Shown: positions 42,531 to 51,686 of the stretch, piece by piece
How positions within the stretch are numbered: position 1 is the first letter of the stretch
Layout of the letters: every line of letters starts with the position of its first letter
Assembly: GCF_025465995.1 (NCBI RefSeq)
Contig: NZ_JANLNY010000004.1
Span: forward strand, 496,001-560,000
Direction of reading: 5' to 3'
Origin: Pseudomonas sp. 5P_3.1_Bac2
GTDB taxonomy: Bacteria > Pseudomonadota > Gammaproteobacteria > Pseudomonadales > Pseudomonadaceae
DNA: 64,000 bases
Position numbers and translations under genes: made by a program
The notes under the pieces: model-generated
The model's input: the letters and a program-made list of their open reading frames with translations, nothing else
Told to the model about the DNA's origin: nothing
Databases searched by the model: none

Positions 42531-43757
42531 ATGTTGATTCGCCGTCTGCTGTTGTCTGCTGTGTTATTGGCTGTGAGCACCGCGTCTTGGGCTAAAAAGG
42601 TCGATCTGGACTATCAAGTGCGTTTCCTGCCGCAGAGCGGTCAGGCTGAAGTCAGCCTGACCTTGGAAGATGGCTCCCAGGTTAAAAGCCTGAGCTTTAA
42701 CTTAGGTGAGCAGGGCGCGTACAGCGACTTTGCCACCAACGGCAAGTGGAACCTCAGCAACCCCCAGCAAGGCGTGTGGCAGCCGGCCGCCGGCAAGAGC
42801 AGCCTGAGCTACAAGGTGCGGATTAACCATGAGCGCGCGCCGGGCCGCTTCGATGCGCGTATCACCCCGGATTGGGCGCTGCTGCGCGGTGATGATCTGG
42901 TCCCGGCAGCCAAGCTGAATCAGCTGGATAAAACCGAACTGGTGGCGCGCCTGCAGTTCGTGCTGCCAGAAGACTGGAAGAGCGTAGAAACCGGCTGGCC
43001 GCGCATCGGCAAAAACAAGTTTCGCATCGACAACCCGCAGCGCCATTTTGATCGCCCGACTGGCTGGATCGTCGCCGGCAAAGTCGGCACCCGCCGCGCC
43101 AAGCTCGGCGAGACGGCGGTGGCCGTAGCCGCGCCAGTGGGTGAGGGCATGCGCCGCATGGACGTGCTGACCCTGCTGACCTTTATCTGGCCCCACGCCC
43201 AGGCAGTGTTTCCCCGTGATCCTGAAAAACTGCTGATCGTTGGCGCCGGTGACCCGATGTGGCGCGGCGGCCTGTCGGCGACCAACTCCTATTACATGCA
43301 AAGCAGCCGGCCGCTGGTCAGCGAAAACGGCACCAGCTCGCTGGTCCATGAGCTGGTCCATGTGTTTAGCCGCTTTAGCGCCAAGGATAAGAGCGATTGG
43401 ATCACCGAAGGCGTGGCCGAGTACTACGCCATCGAACTGATGCGCCGCGCCGGTGGCCTGGGCGAAGACCGCTACCAGAAGGTGCGCGAACAGCTGATCA
43501 AGTGGAGCAAGCCGGTCAAGAGCCTGCGCACCGACCACTCCACCGGCCCGGTTACCGCTCGCGCCGTGTTGCTGTTGCAAGAGCTGGATCGGGAGATCCG
43601 CGCGGCCACCAAAGACAGCACGCAGCCCCGCTCGCTGGATGACGTGGCGCGTGGCCTGATGCGTCTGGATAAGGTCAGCACCAAGGATCTGGTCGAGATC
43701 AGCGAGAACGTCATGGGGCGTGCATCCAAGGTTCTCGACAACAAGCTGCTGCGCTAG
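42531..43757 (+). CDS. Exported HExxH metalloprotease-like protein
   Basis: A 408-residue exported protein with signal peptide MLIRRLLLSAVLLAVSTASWA. The N-terminal beta domain (about 25-220) resembles the non-catalytic domain of M1/M61 peptidases. The catalytic part has His273-Glu-Leu-Val-His277 and a downstream glutamate in TEGVAEYYAIEL (Glu297), the spacing expected of gluzincin zinc peptidases. A helical C-terminal domain follows. It is likely a periplasmic peptidase or scaffold; the substrate is unknown. The start at 42531 has ggag 9 bases upstream. A convergent RNA methyltransferase lies beyond a perfect hairpin. Confidence 0.8.
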   Translation: MLIRRLLLSAVLLAVSTASWAKKVDLDYQVRFLPQSGQAEVSLTLEDGSQVKSLSFNLGEQGAYSDFATNGKWNLSNPQQGVWQPAAGKSSLSYKVRINHERAPGRFDARITPDWALLRGDDLVPAAKLNQLDKTELVARLQFVLPEDWKSVETGWPRIGKNKFRIDNPQRHFDRPTGWIVAGKVGTRRAKLGETAVAVAAPVGEGMRRMDVLTLLTFIWPHAQAVFPRDPEKLLIVGAGDPMWRGGLSATNSYYMQSSRPLVSENGTSSLVHELVHVFSRFSAKDKSDWITEGVAEYYAIELMRRAGGLGEDRYQKVREQLIKWSKPVKSLRTDHSTGPVTARAVLLLQELDREIRAATKDSTQPRSLDDVARGLMRLDKVSTKDLVEISENVMGRASKVLDNKLLR

Positions 43758-43768
43758 GCGCTGCGCTC

Positions 43769-43797
43769 AGTAAGCCCAGGGCACGCCTGGGCTTACT
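43769..43797. terminator. Hairpin between convergent genes
   Basis: Perfect 12-bp arms AGTAAGCCCAGG (43769-43780) and CCTGGGCTTACT (43786-43797) with a 5-base loop overlap the stop codon of the leftward RNA methyltransferase gene. No T-run is present. It probably marks the 3' ends of both convergent transcripts. Confidence 0.65.
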
Positions 43798-44287
43798 TGA
43801 ACTTAGGCCCGGATTTTGTATTGAGGCCTTTGCTCATGCGGTCATACAGCACCACATTGACCGTCGCCGCGAGGTTCATGCAGCCCTCGGTGGGGATGTA
43901 AATCACCTCTTCGCACCAGTCCAGCACCTCTTGGCTCAGGGAGCCGTCTTCGGGGCCGAAGATATAAATGGCGCGGTCCGGATGGGTGTACTGCGGCAGG
44001 GGCCGGGCGTCATCGACCAGCTCCACGGCCACCGGGGTGCAGCCTAAGGGCACGATCTGCTTAAGGTCTTCCACGCCAATCAGCGGGATATCCATATAGA
44101 TGCGTTTGGTGTCGGTGACGAAGTCGCGGGCGCGCTCGTAGCGCTTGCCTGTGTAAAACACCGAGGCGGCGCCGTAGCAGCCAGCGGCGCGCATCACCGC
44201 GCCGACGTTCTCCGGCGATTTGGGATTGAATAAACCAATGCAGCTGTATCGTTTGTTCGCCACGGACTCAGGCCTGTTTACGCACAT
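43793..44287 (-). CDS. TrmH/SpoU-family RNA methyltransferase
   Basis: A 164-residue SPOUT-fold methyltransferase. Motif 1 is LFNPKSPENVGAVMRAAGCYGA, motif 2 IYIFGPEDGSLSQEVL and motif 3 CMNLAATVNVVLYDRM, which form the trefoil knot binding S-adenosylmethionine. It probably methylates a 2'-hydroxyl in tRNA or rRNA; the target cannot be named. The ATG at 44287 has no ribosome site. A GTG at 44263 would give MANKRYSCIG, closer to relatives, and may be the true start. Confidence 0.88.
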   Translation of the reverse strand: MCVNRPESVANKRYSCIGLFNPKSPENVGAVMRAAGCYGAASVFYTGKRYERARDFVTDTKRIYMDIPLIGVEDLKQIVPLGCTPVAVELVDDARPLPQYTHPDRAIYIFGPEDGSLSQEVLDWCEEVIYIPTEGCMNLAATVNVVLYDRMSKGLNTKSGPKFK

Positions 44288-44360
44288 GCGTTAAGTGAAG
44301 AAAGCCGGCGATTATACCCAGGTGTCAGCGCCGGCTGCGCAGGGTGCGTGCAGGGCGGCC

Positions 44361-44726
44361 TTAGCCTTTGCTTTTAAGCAGGGCGGCTAGGTCAGCAAAG
44401 GCTTTGTGGGTCGATTGCGCGGCCTTTTGGCTGCTGGTCGAGCTTTCGCTGAAGTACTGCTGATCGGTGTAGCGCGAGTGTTCGTTGTCGTGACAGAACA
44501 GGCACAGCAGCTCCCAGTTGGAGCCGTCCTGTGGGTTGTTGTCGTGATTGTGATCACGGTGATGCACGGTCAGCTCGCTTAAGCGCTTGCCGGAGAACTC
44601 ACGGGCGCAGCGGCCACAGACGTGGGGATACATTTTCAGGGCTTTGGCCCGGTAGCCTTCCTCACGGCTGCGCTGGGCTTCAGCGAGGATGCGGTCGAGT
44701 TTAGCGGTGGGGGATTGTTCGCTCAT
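44361..44726 (-). CDS. yajD: YajD family HNH nuclease
   Basis: A 121-residue HNH endonuclease-fold protein of the YajD type. The zinc-binding cysteines are in HVCGRCAREF and LLCLFCHDNEHSR, and the HNH core is LTVHHRDHNHDNNP with a following NWELL. YajD is widely conserved in gammaproteobacteria without known target. Ribosome site gagag. It lies 73 bases upstream of the RNA methyltransferase in the same direction. Confidence 0.92.
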   Translation of the reverse strand: MSEQSPTAKLDRILAEAQRSREEGYRAKALKMYPHVCGRCAREFSGKRLSELTVHHRDHNHDNNPQDGSNWELLCLFCHDNEHSRYTDQQYFSESSTSSQKAAQSTHKAFADLAALLKSKG

Positions 44727-44867
44727 GGTGGCTCTCTGGACAAAGGCGCAGGGGTAAACCCAAGTATGGCGACCAGTCTAGCCCTGCCGGCGGTCGCTGA
44801 GAACTACGCCTGCGGCACTTAATCCTCGGTCCATGGGCCTTATACATAGGTAAAGGAGGATGTGCCG

Positions 44868-45176
44868 ATGCTCACACGAACTGTACAAGGTATCTGTTTG
44901 GCCGGATTGACCCTCGTGTTTAGTGCCGCTGTGCTGGCTGCCCAGCCTGGCGCTGCTGCCAGCGGCGCACCCGGTACGCCGACTCCAGCGCCCTATGGTC
45001 AGGCGCCGGCTGCTGCGGTGTACGGCGGCCCGAGTGCGCGTAGCACCGGCAGCGCGCCGCTGCTCCCCGCGCTGCCCAGGGTTAACCCTGCGCCGGCCAC
45101 GGATCAGGGCTTGCCGCAACTGCGCCAGCCGCAAGCGCCGGTAAAACTGCCAAAGGCTGGCGCGGCTAAGCCTTAA
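44868..45176 (+). CDS. Small exported Ala/Pro-rich protein
   Basis: A 102-residue protein with a clear signal peptide (MLTRTVQGICLAGLTLVFSAAVLA) and a mature part of low complexity, rich in Ala, Pro, Gly and Gln (for example SGAPGTPTPAPYGQAPAAAV), ending with basic residues. ATG 44868 is chosen because aaaggagga lies 7 bases upstream. It is not a recognised family; it may be an unstructured periplasmic or secreted protein. It is convergent with oligopeptidase B, overlapping it by four bases. Confidence 0.65.
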   Translation: MLTRTVQGICLAGLTLVFSAAVLAAQPGAAASGAPGTPTPAPYGQAPAAAVYGGPSARSTGSAPLLPALPRVNPAPATDQGLPQLRQPQAPVKLPKAGAAKP

Positions 45177-47203
45177 CTCAGGCCCAGCACCTTGAGGATA
45201 AAGGCGTATTCCAAGGCGGTGTCGCGCAGTGCCTGATAGCGCCCGCTCATGCCGCCGTGGCCGGCATCCAGATCAGTTTTCAGCAGCAGCAAGTGGTCGT
45301 CGGTTTTGCTCGCGCGCAGCTTGGCCACCCACTTGGCCGCCTCCCAGTACTGCACGCGGCTGTCGTTATAGCCGGCCACCACCAGCATGGCCGGGTAGGC
45401 TTGGCTGGTCACGTTCTCATAGGGGGCGTAGGCCTTGATCCGCGCGTAGACGTCGGGCTCGCTAGGGTCGCCCCATTCGTCGTATTCGGTGACGGTCAGC
45501 GGCAGGTCGGGGTTCTGCATGGTGTTGAGCACATCCACAAAGGGCACCTCGGCGATGGCTGCTGCAAACAGCTCTGGGCGCTGATTCAGCACCGCGCCCA
45601 TCAACAGGCCGCCGGCGCTGCCGCCGCTGATCACCAGCTGTTGGGTGCTGGTGAAACCTTGACCGATCAGGTGCTCGGCGCAGGCGATAAAGTCGTCGAA
45701 GCTGTTTTGTTTGTGGGCCAGCTTACCGGCGCGATACCACGCTTCCCCCAGCTCACCGCCGCCGCGCACATGCGCCACGGCAAACACAAAGCCGCGCTGT
45801 AAAAGGCTTAAGCGCGCGTGGGAGAACCAAGGGTCAAGGCTCTCGCCGTAGGCACCATAGCCATACAGATACAGCGGCGCGGGGCTCGCCAGGGCGCTGC
45901 GCGTGCCGACCAGGCTAATGGGAATCTGCGTGCCGTCAGGCGCTTGCGCCCAGACGCGCTGGCTGTGGTAGTCATCGGCATTGAATTCGCCCAGCACCGG
46001 GGTTTGCTTGAGCACCTGTTGGGCGCCGGTGGCAAGCGTAAGCTGGCGGATCTGCGCCGGGCGGTTAAGCGCCTCGTAGCGCAGGCGGATCACCGGGCTG
46101 ACAAACTCCAGGCTGTCCTGCACATACAGGCTGTAGGCGGCGTCCGGCAGTTGCACGCGGTAAGCCGGCAAGCCTTGTGGCTGCACCTCGATAACCGGCA
46201 GGCCGCCTTCGCGTAGGCTGAAAATCAGCGCCTGTTGGTTAAGGCTGATGCCGTCGAGCATCACCTGCGGATCATGTGCGCGCAGCAACTGCCAGTGTTC
46301 GCGGCCAGGTTGCTGCGGGTCGGCACTAAACAGGGCGAAGTTGATGCCGTGTTGGTTGCTGCGGATAAACCAGGTCCAGGCACCATTAAGCTGGCCGTGA
46401 TCGACCTCGTATTCGTGGTCTTCTTCACGCGCAGCCAAGCAGGTGAAGCCTTGCTCGGGCTGATTGGCATCCAGCACCCAGGCTTCGCTGGTGGTTTTGC
46501 TGGCCATCAGGGCGATCAGTTGTTGTTCGGAGCTGGCGCGGTAGCAGTGCAGGAAAAACCGTTCATCCGGCTCATGCAATACCTGCTCGGCGCTGCTGCT
46601 GCCCAGCACATGGCGATACAGCTTGTGCGGCCGGTGAGTGTCGTCCAGCTCGCCGAAGAACAGGGTCTGGCTGTCGTTGGCCCAAGTCATGCTGCCGTCG
46701 CATTGGCTAAAGGGCAGGCGGTGCAGGTGGCCGCTGGTCAGCTCCTTGACGAACAGCTGATAGGTTTCTTCGCCAGTGTTGTCGAGGCTATAGGCCAGGC
46801 GCTGGTGGTCTGGACTGATGCTAAAGGCACCGACGGAGATAAAGCCGCCCGCGGCCAGCTCGTTAGGGTCCAGCAGCAGTTGTTCGCTGCCTTCATCCAC
46901 GCTTAACGAGCCGTCGGCGGGTTTAGCGCAGCGGTAATGGCGCGGGTATTCGTCGCCGGCGTTAGTGCGCTGGTAGTAGAGGTAGGGCCCCCAAGGTGAG
47001 GGCAGGCTGAGGTCGGTTTCGCGGATGCGGCTCTTGATCTCGCTAAATAATTGCTCGCGCAGCTCGTGCTGATCGCTGAGTTGCTGTTCCAGGTAGGTGT
47101 TCTCCGCCTTGAGGTGCTCGAGCACTTCGGCGCTATCGCGCTGCTCTAACCAGCGATAAGGGTCGCCATTGGCTTCGATACGGGCGACGGGGGCTTGGGC
47201 CAT
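45173..47203 (-). CDS. ptrB: Oligopeptidase B (S9 serine peptidase)
   Basis: A 676-residue prolyl-oligopeptidase-family enzyme that cuts small peptides after basic residues. A seven-bladed propeller (about residues 75-400) precedes the alpha/beta-hydrolase domain, with catalytic Ser in SGGSAGGLLMG, Asp in VVAGYNDSRVQYWEA and His in DAGHGGMSGRYQ. Acidic residues around the propeller and LTVTEYDEWGDP fit S1 specificity for Arg/Lys. No signal peptide. A ggag site precedes the start. Transcribed alone, leftward. Confidence 0.95.
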   Translation of the reverse strand: MAQAPVARIEANGDPYRWLEQRDSAEVLEHLKAENTYLEQQLSDQHELREQLFSEIKSRIRETDLSLPSPWGPYLYYQRTNAGDEYPRHYRCAKPADGSLSVDEGSEQLLLDPNELAAGGFISVGAFSISPDHQRLAYSLDNTGEETYQLFVKELTSGHLHRLPFSQCDGSMTWANDSQTLFFGELDDTHRPHKLYRHVLGSSSAEQVLHEPDERFFLHCYRASSEQQLIALMASKTTSEAWVLDANQPEQGFTCLAAREEDHEYEVDHGQLNGAWTWFIRSNQHGINFALFSADPQQPGREHWQLLRAHDPQVMLDGISLNQQALIFSLREGGLPVIEVQPQGLPAYRVQLPDAAYSLYVQDSLEFVSPVIRLRYEALNRPAQIRQLTLATGAQQVLKQTPVLGEFNADDYHSQRVWAQAPDGTQIPISLVGTRSALASPAPLYLYGYGAYGESLDPWFSHARLSLLQRGFVFAVAHVRGGGELGEAWYRAGKLAHKQNSFDDFIACAEHLIGQGFTSTQQLVISGGSAGGLLMGAVLNQRPELFAAAIAEVPFVDVLNTMQNPDLPLTVTEYDEWGDPSEPDVYARIKAYAPYENVTSQAYPAMLVVAGYNDSRVQYWEAAKWVAKLRASKTDDHLLLLKTDLDAGHGGMSGRYQALRDTALEYAFILKVLGLS

Positions 47204-47351
47204 GTGCTACTCCAGGGTGCGGAACACGTTTAGTTGTGACGCCGCAACGGCGAAAAGCCGCTATCATAAGCGCCACTTCGCCGATCGGCCGCTGAAATCT
47301 GCCTTGCACCTGCGCAGGCGGCGCGCCCCAATGTCAGAGACTTAGTGCTTT

Positions 47352-47813
47352 ATGAGTGAAAACGATTACCTCCTCGCGTGGGGCGCCTATCTGCTGGCGG
47401 CGCTGGGCTGCTTGTTGGTGTGGTTTCGTCTGACCCGTTGGCTGTGGCGCTATCTGCGCGAACCGCTGCGTGTGGTGGTTATGGTGCTGCTGTTCAGCCC
47501 CACGGTGATCGACGCCAACCAAGAGCGCTTTGCCCCCTCGATTGCCATCGGCGCCATGGATACCTTGCTCGGTGTGGGCAATAACGCTTGGCGTGCGGCG
47601 GCCGATCTGAGCATGTATGGTTTGATTCTATTTAGCCTGTACCTGCTGTTTGTGGTGATCCGTTGGCCGATCGAGAACTGGTGGCGCAGCCGTCACGGTA
47701 CGCCTGCCGTGACCGAGGACGAGCCGACCATGCGCGAAATCATCGCTGAGCAAGAGTCGGATCGCTATTCGCGTTATAGCGATAGCCAGGGCCGGGTTGA
47801 GCCGCGCTTGTAA
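47352..47813 (+). CDS. Conserved inner-membrane protein, unknown function
   Basis: A 153-residue membrane protein with two N-terminal helices (LLAWGAYLLAALGCLLVWF; LRVVVMVLLFSPTVI), a conserved extracytoplasmic loop containing DANQERFAPSIAIGAMDTLLG, a third helix (LILFSLYLLFVVIRW) and a polar C-terminal tail with TMREIIAEQESDR. It looks like a conserved Pseudomonas protein often mislabelled as an MFS member, though far too short for one. It is divergent from ptrB. No clear ribosome site. Function unknown. Confidence 0.75.
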   Translation: MSENDYLLAWGAYLLAALGCLLVWFRLTRWLWRYLREPLRVVVMVLLFSPTVIDANQERFAPSIAIGAMDTLLGVGNNAWRAAADLSMYGLILFSLYLLFVVIRWPIENWWRSRHGTPAVTEDEPTMREIIAEQESDRYSRYSDSQGRVEPRL

Positions 47814-47916
47814 ACTCAGGCCAATGGACACTGAGGGTTTATTCATCTGCGATTGGGCTGCGCAGCGCAGGCCCGGTGATTGTGAGAGGCGCAAGTGCTG
47901 CGCGAGGCTTTAGCAA

Positions 47917-48693
47917 ATGTGTGAATTGTTGGGCATGAGTGCCAATGTGCCGACCGATATTGTTTTCAGCTTTACCGGCCTCATGCAGCGCGGTGGTCGT
48001 ACCGGTCCTCACCGTGATGGTTGGGGCATCGGCTTCTATGAAGGACCGGGGCTGCGGTTGTTCCAAGACCCGCAAGCCAGCAGCGAATCGGAAGTGGCCC
48101 AACTGGTGCAGCGCTATCCGATCAAAAGCGAAGTGATTATTGGCCATATCCGTCAGGCCAACGTGGGGCGGGTGTGCTTGGCCAACACCCATCCCTTTGT
48201 CCGCGAGATGTGGGGGCGCAACTGGTGCTTCGCCCATAATGGCCAGTTGGCTAATTTCGCTCCGCAGCAAGATAACTACTGGCCCATCGGCGATACCGAC
48301 AGCGAAGCGGCGTTCTGCGCCTTGCTTAATCGCCTGCGTCAGCAATTTCCCCGGCCGGTCAGCGTGCAAGAGTTGCTGCCGACCTTGGTCAGCGCCTGCA
48401 ACGAGTATCGCCAGCAAGGCGTGTTCAATTGCCTGCTCAGTGATGGCGACTGGCTGTTTAGTTTTTGTTCGAGCAAGTTGGCCTTCATCACCCGCCGTGC
48501 GCCCTTTGGCCCGGCTCATTTGAAAGATGCTGACGTGCAAGTCGACTTCCAGGCCGAGACCACGCCCAATGATGTGGTCACTGTGTTGGCGACCGAACCT
48601 TTAACCGACAACGAGAGCTGGACTCTGTACCAGCCCGGTGAGTGGCGCTTATGGCGCGGTGGTGAGTGCTTGGCACAGGGTGTGGCCAGCTGA
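47917..48693 (+). CDS. Class II glutamine amidotransferase (YafJ-like)
   Basis: A 258-residue N-terminal-nucleophile amidotransferase. Cys2 directly follows the initiator Met (MCELLGMS), which fixes the start even though no ribosome site is visible. The glutamine-site elements RDGWGIGFYEG, HIRQANVG and FAHNGQLANF are intact. Stand-alone members of this branch (YafJ, EgtC-like) hydrolyse gamma-glutamyl amides. It is followed in the same direction by a DUF2937 gene and the pxpABC genes; involvement in gamma-glutamyl or 5-oxoproline metabolism is conceivable but unproven. Confidence 0.9.
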   Translation: MCELLGMSANVPTDIVFSFTGLMQRGGRTGPHRDGWGIGFYEGPGLRLFQDPQASSESEVAQLVQRYPIKSEVIIGHIRQANVGRVCLANTHPFVREMWGRNWCFAHNGQLANFAPQQDNYWPIGDTDSEAAFCALLNRLRQQFPRPVSVQELLPTLVSACNEYRQQGVFNCLLSDGDWLFSFCSSKLAFITRRAPFGPAHLKDADVQVDFQAETTPNDVVTVLATEPLTDNESWTLYQPGEWRLWRGGECLAQGVAS

Positions 48694-48714
48694 TTAATTG
48701 GGGAGCGATCAAGG

Positions 48715-49239
48715 ATGTTTATTCACTATCTGCGTTTAACACTGTTTGCCCTGGGCCTGCTCTTGGGCGTACAGGTGCCGGGGTTTATTGACGATTACAG
48801 CAAACGCGTCGAGGCCCATCGACTGGAGTCCGAGCGCAGCTTGGCTGGGTTTAAGCAAACGGCTAGGCGTTTCTTTAAGGGTGATTTGCAGGAGCTGGTC
48901 AGCCACTATCAGGCCAGCAGCGATGCGGTTATGCGTGCCGATGCCAAGAGTGTCGCCAACTTGGTTGACCGCTCCTTGCTGCTGGAGCTGGAAGCCCGGG
49001 CCATGGCCGGGCCTTGGTACCGCCAGGTTTGGCATCTGCTGACCACCGCGGATTACGATTTGCTTGAAGAAACCCGCGCGGCCTACAGCTATCAAGTGCT
49101 ACTGGCGCCCGAGGCGATTGCCTGGGGCATTGCCTGCGCGCTGCTGTTGGCCTGGTTGGTGGAGGCTATCGGCCAAGGCATCGCCAGCCTGTTCGGGCTG
49201 GGCCGGACCAAAGCGGTACAGCAGCGTCACTGGCGGTAA
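48715..49239 (+). CDS. DUF2937 family membrane protein
   Basis: A 174-residue protein with an N-terminal hydrophobic helix ([20 protein letters not shown]), a long helical, probably periplasmic segment beginning [14 protein letters not shown], and a C-terminal helix ([19 protein letters not shown]). This matches DUF2937, a family of unknown function. It is 21 bases after the class II amidotransferase and 20 bases before pxpA, so it is likely co-transcribed with both. Start at 48715 has ggag upstream. Confidence 0.85.
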   Translation: MFIHYLRLTLFALGLLLGVQVPGFIDDYSKRVEAHRLESERSLAGFKQTARRFFKGDLQELVSHYQASSDAVMRADAKSVANLVDRSLLLELEARAMAGPWYRQVWHLLTTADYDLLEETRAAYSYQVLLAPEAIAWGIACALLLAWLVEAIGQGIASLFGLGRTKAVQQRHWR

Positions 49240-49259
49240 ACCCCGAGGAGGGCAGAGCG

Positions 49260-50018
49260 ATGGCCAATCCCTTGAACCCAGGCAGGTTGCTGCTCAATTG
49301 CGATATGGGCGAAAGCTTCGGCAACTGGTCCATGGGCCAGGATGCCGCCGTGATGCCCTATATCGATTGCGCCAATATCGCCTGCGGCTACCACGCCGGC
49401 GATCCCAGCGTGATGCGCGCCACCGTCGCCCTGGCGGTGGCGCATCAGGTACTGATCGGCGCCCACCCGGCCTATCCTGACTTACAAGGCTTTGGCCGCC
49501 GCTCGATGGCTTGCAGCAGTGCCGAGATCCGCGACTTTTTGCACTACCAAATCGGTGCGCTGGACGGCATCTGCCGCGTGCAGGGCAGCCGCGTGGCCTA
49601 CGTAAAGCCCCACGGCGCGTTGTACAACGACATGATGGCCCAGCCGGAGATTCTCCGCGCCGTGCTCGAAGCCATGGCGCAGTACGACCGCCAGTTACCC
49701 CTGATGCTGATGGCCACGGCGGATAACCGGGCCAGCCAAGCCCTGGCTGCTGAGTACGGGGTCAGCCTGTGCTTCGAGGCCTTTGCTGATCGGGCCTATG
49801 ACGAGCAAGGTCGCTTAGTCTCCAGGCGCTTGCCCGGCGCCGTGCACCATGAGCCACAACAGGTGGTGGCTCAGGCGCTGGCCATTGCCCGTGGTGAAGC
49901 GTTAATCAGCAGCGGCGGCAGCCCATTGCAGCTCCAAGCGCAAACCCTGTGCGTGCACGGCGACAATCCCAGCGCCCTGGCCGCGCTTAAGCAAATCCGC
50001 GCGGCCCTGGCGGCATGA
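49260..50018 (+). CDS. pxpA: 5-oxoprolinase subunit A
   Basis: A 252-residue LamB/YcsF-family protein. The N-terminal [46 protein letters not shown] and [11 protein letters not shown] are signature stretches. With PxpB and PxpC it forms the ATP-dependent enzyme opening 5-oxoproline (pyroglutamate), a damage product of glutamine, to glutamate. Strong ribosome site (gaggagg). The stop overlaps the pxpB start (ATGA at 50015). Confidence 0.96.
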   Translation: MANPLNPGRLLLNCDMGESFGNWSMGQDAAVMPYIDCANIACGYHAGDPSVMRATVALAVAHQVLIGAHPAYPDLQGFGRRSMACSSAEIRDFLHYQIGALDGICRVQGSRVAYVKPHGALYNDMMAQPEILRAVLEAMAQYDRQLPLMLMATADNRASQALAAEYGVSLCFEAFADRAYDEQGRLVSRRLPGAVHHEPQQVVAQALAIARGEALISSGGSPLQLQAQTLCVHGDNPSALAALKQIRAALAA

Positions 50019-50713
50019 ACTACCGCATCGAGGTGGTCGCCATTGACTGTCTGATGCTGCGCCTGTTCGATGCTATTGCCGAAAGCCATATGCCCTGGCT
50101 GTTAGCCGCCAGCGAGCGGTTGCGAGGCCGCTTTGGCCCGGCGCTGGTTGATCTGGTGCCGTCCTACACCACCTTGATGTTGCAGTTTGACCTAGAGGTG
50201 TTGAGTCCGGCTGAAGCCCGTCAGTTGATTGCCGCAAGCCTAGACAACCTGCAGCCCGCCCCGCAGGGCAGTGGCCGCTTGCAGCCGATTGCGGTGTGGT
50301 ACGACGCCAGTGTCGGTCCAGAGCTGCCGTTATTAGCGGCCAAGGCAGGGATCAGCGAGGGTGAAGTGATCCGCCGCCACTGCGCCCGCGACTATCAAGT
50401 GTTTGCCCTGGGCTTTGCTCCGGGGTTTGCCTTTATGGGCTTGGTGGAAGAGGCACTGGCGGCGCCGCGTTTGCCCACGCCGCGCAAACGAGTAGCAGCC
50501 GGCAGCGTAGGTATTGCTGAGCGACAAACCGCGGTGTATCCGGCCGCGTCCCCCGGCGGCTGGAATCTGTTGGGGCGCAGCGCCGTGGCCTTGTTTGATC
50601 CCGACACCGGCCGCAGCCTGCTGCAACCAGGGGATCGGGTGCGCTTTGTGGCGGTATCCCATGATGAATTTATTCAGCAGGGCGGCGATGACACGCCGCT
50701 TGCGGCGCTATGA
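50015..50713 (+). CDS. pxpB: 5-oxoprolinase subunit B
   Basis: A 232-residue KipI-like protein. Conserved elements include [16 protein letters not shown], the central histidine region [26 protein letters not shown] and the C-terminal [13 protein letters not shown] with PGDRVRFV. In Bacillus the homologue also inhibits the KinA kinase, but in this operon the role is as an oxoprolinase subunit. It overlaps pxpA and pxpC by four bases each. Confidence 0.95.
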   Translation: MNYRIEVVAIDCLMLRLFDAIAESHMPWLLAASERLRGRFGPALVDLVPSYTTLMLQFDLEVLSPAEARQLIAASLDNLQPAPQGSGRLQPIAVWYDASVGPELPLLAAKAGISEGEVIRRHCARDYQVFALGFAPGFAFMGLVEEALAAPRLPTPRKRVAAGSVGIAERQTAVYPAASPGGWNLLGRSAVALFDPDTGRSLLQPGDRVRFVAVSHDEFIQQGGDDTPLAAL

Positions 50714-51630
50714 GCCAGCTACTGATCAGCGCCAGTACGGCGCTGTGCCAACTGCAAGATGGCGGGCGCTTTGGCGTACGCCATCTGGGCATTAGCCAGG
50801 GTGGGGCGCTGGACTGGCTGTCCATGGCTTGGGCCAATTGGCTGTTGGCCAATAGTCTGAAGGCGCCGGTGATCGAAGTGGCCTTGGGCGGCTTTGCCGT
50901 GCAGGCGCAGCAAGACTGTTGCCTGGCTCTGGCTGGCGCCGATCTGGATGCCCGCATCGATGAACAGCCGCTTAAGCCCTGGCGCAGTTTTATCCTGCGC
51001 CAGGGTCAGCAATTGCGTTTTAACCAGCCCTTATTGGGTGCCCGCGCTTATCTGGCAGCGCCCGGCGGCTTTAACGCCACGCAGGTGTTGGGCAGTTGCG
51101 CCACGGTGCTGCGCGAAGGTTTGGGCGGTCTGGATGGGCGTGGCGGGCCGCTGACTCAGAGGCAGACGCTGAGCTACTCCGGTGCGGCTGTGCAGCTTGC
51201 TGAAGTGCCCCAAACGCTGCGCCCGGACTTAGCCAGTACAGCGCCGCTTACGCTGATCCTCGGCGCACAGCTTGGTGACTTCAGCGGGCAGAGTCTGTTT
51301 GCTTTGTTCAACCAGCCTTGGCAGATCGACAGCCGTGCAGATCGCATGGGCGTGCGTTTACTTGGCAGCCCTTTGCACTACCAAGGGCCGCCGATGATTT
51401 CCGAAGGCATTCCCTTGGGCGCCGTGCAGGTGCCGCCGGATGGCCAGCCCATCGTGCTGCTCAATGACCGCCAGACCATCGGCGGTTATCCCCGCGTCGG
51501 TGCGCTCACACCTTTGGCCGTGGCGCGTTTGGCGCAGTGCCTGCCCAGTGCCACAGTGCGCTTTAAGCCGCTGCTGCAGGACTGGGCCTGGCAGGAGCAA
51601 CGCGCGTTGTGGCAAAGCCTGCAGGGTTAA
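50710..51630 (+). CDS. pxpC: 5-oxoprolinase subunit C
   Basis: A 306-residue KipA/biotin-dependent carboxyltransferase-like protein. The N-terminal QDGGRFGVRHLGISQGGALDW, LAAPGGF, the RADRMGVRLLG stretch and the C-terminal ISEGIPLGAVQVPPDGQPI and TIGGYPRVG are diagnostic. It completes the PxpABC enzyme and ends the operon. The start overlaps the pxpB stop. A terminator serving the convergent VWA gene lies just beyond. Confidence 0.95.
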   Translation: MSQLLISASTALCQLQDGGRFGVRHLGISQGGALDWLSMAWANWLLANSLKAPVIEVALGGFAVQAQQDCCLALAGADLDARIDEQPLKPWRSFILRQGQQLRFNQPLLGARAYLAAPGGFNATQVLGSCATVLREGLGGLDGRGGPLTQRQTLSYSGAAVQLAEVPQTLRPDLASTAPLTLILGAQLGDFSGQSLFALFNQPWQIDSRADRMGVRLLGSPLHYQGPPMISEGIPLGAVQVPPDGQPIVLLNDRQTIGGYPRVGALTPLAVARLAQCLPSATVRFKPLLQDWAWQEQRALWQSLQG

Positions 51631-51641
51631 CTACTGCGCAA

Positions 51642-51666
51642 TAAAAGGCCACCGCGTAGGTGGCCT
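51642..51666 (-). terminator. Terminator of the MoxR/GFA/VWA operon
   Basis: Perfect 8-bp arms AGGCCACC (51646-51653) and GGTGGCCT (51659-51666) with loop GCGTA. On the leftward strand it is followed by ttttatt. It lies 21 bases beyond the VWA gene stop and may also slow transcription from pxpC. Confidence 0.85.
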
Positions 51667-51686
51667 CGGGTGGCGCAGGGCGAGGG

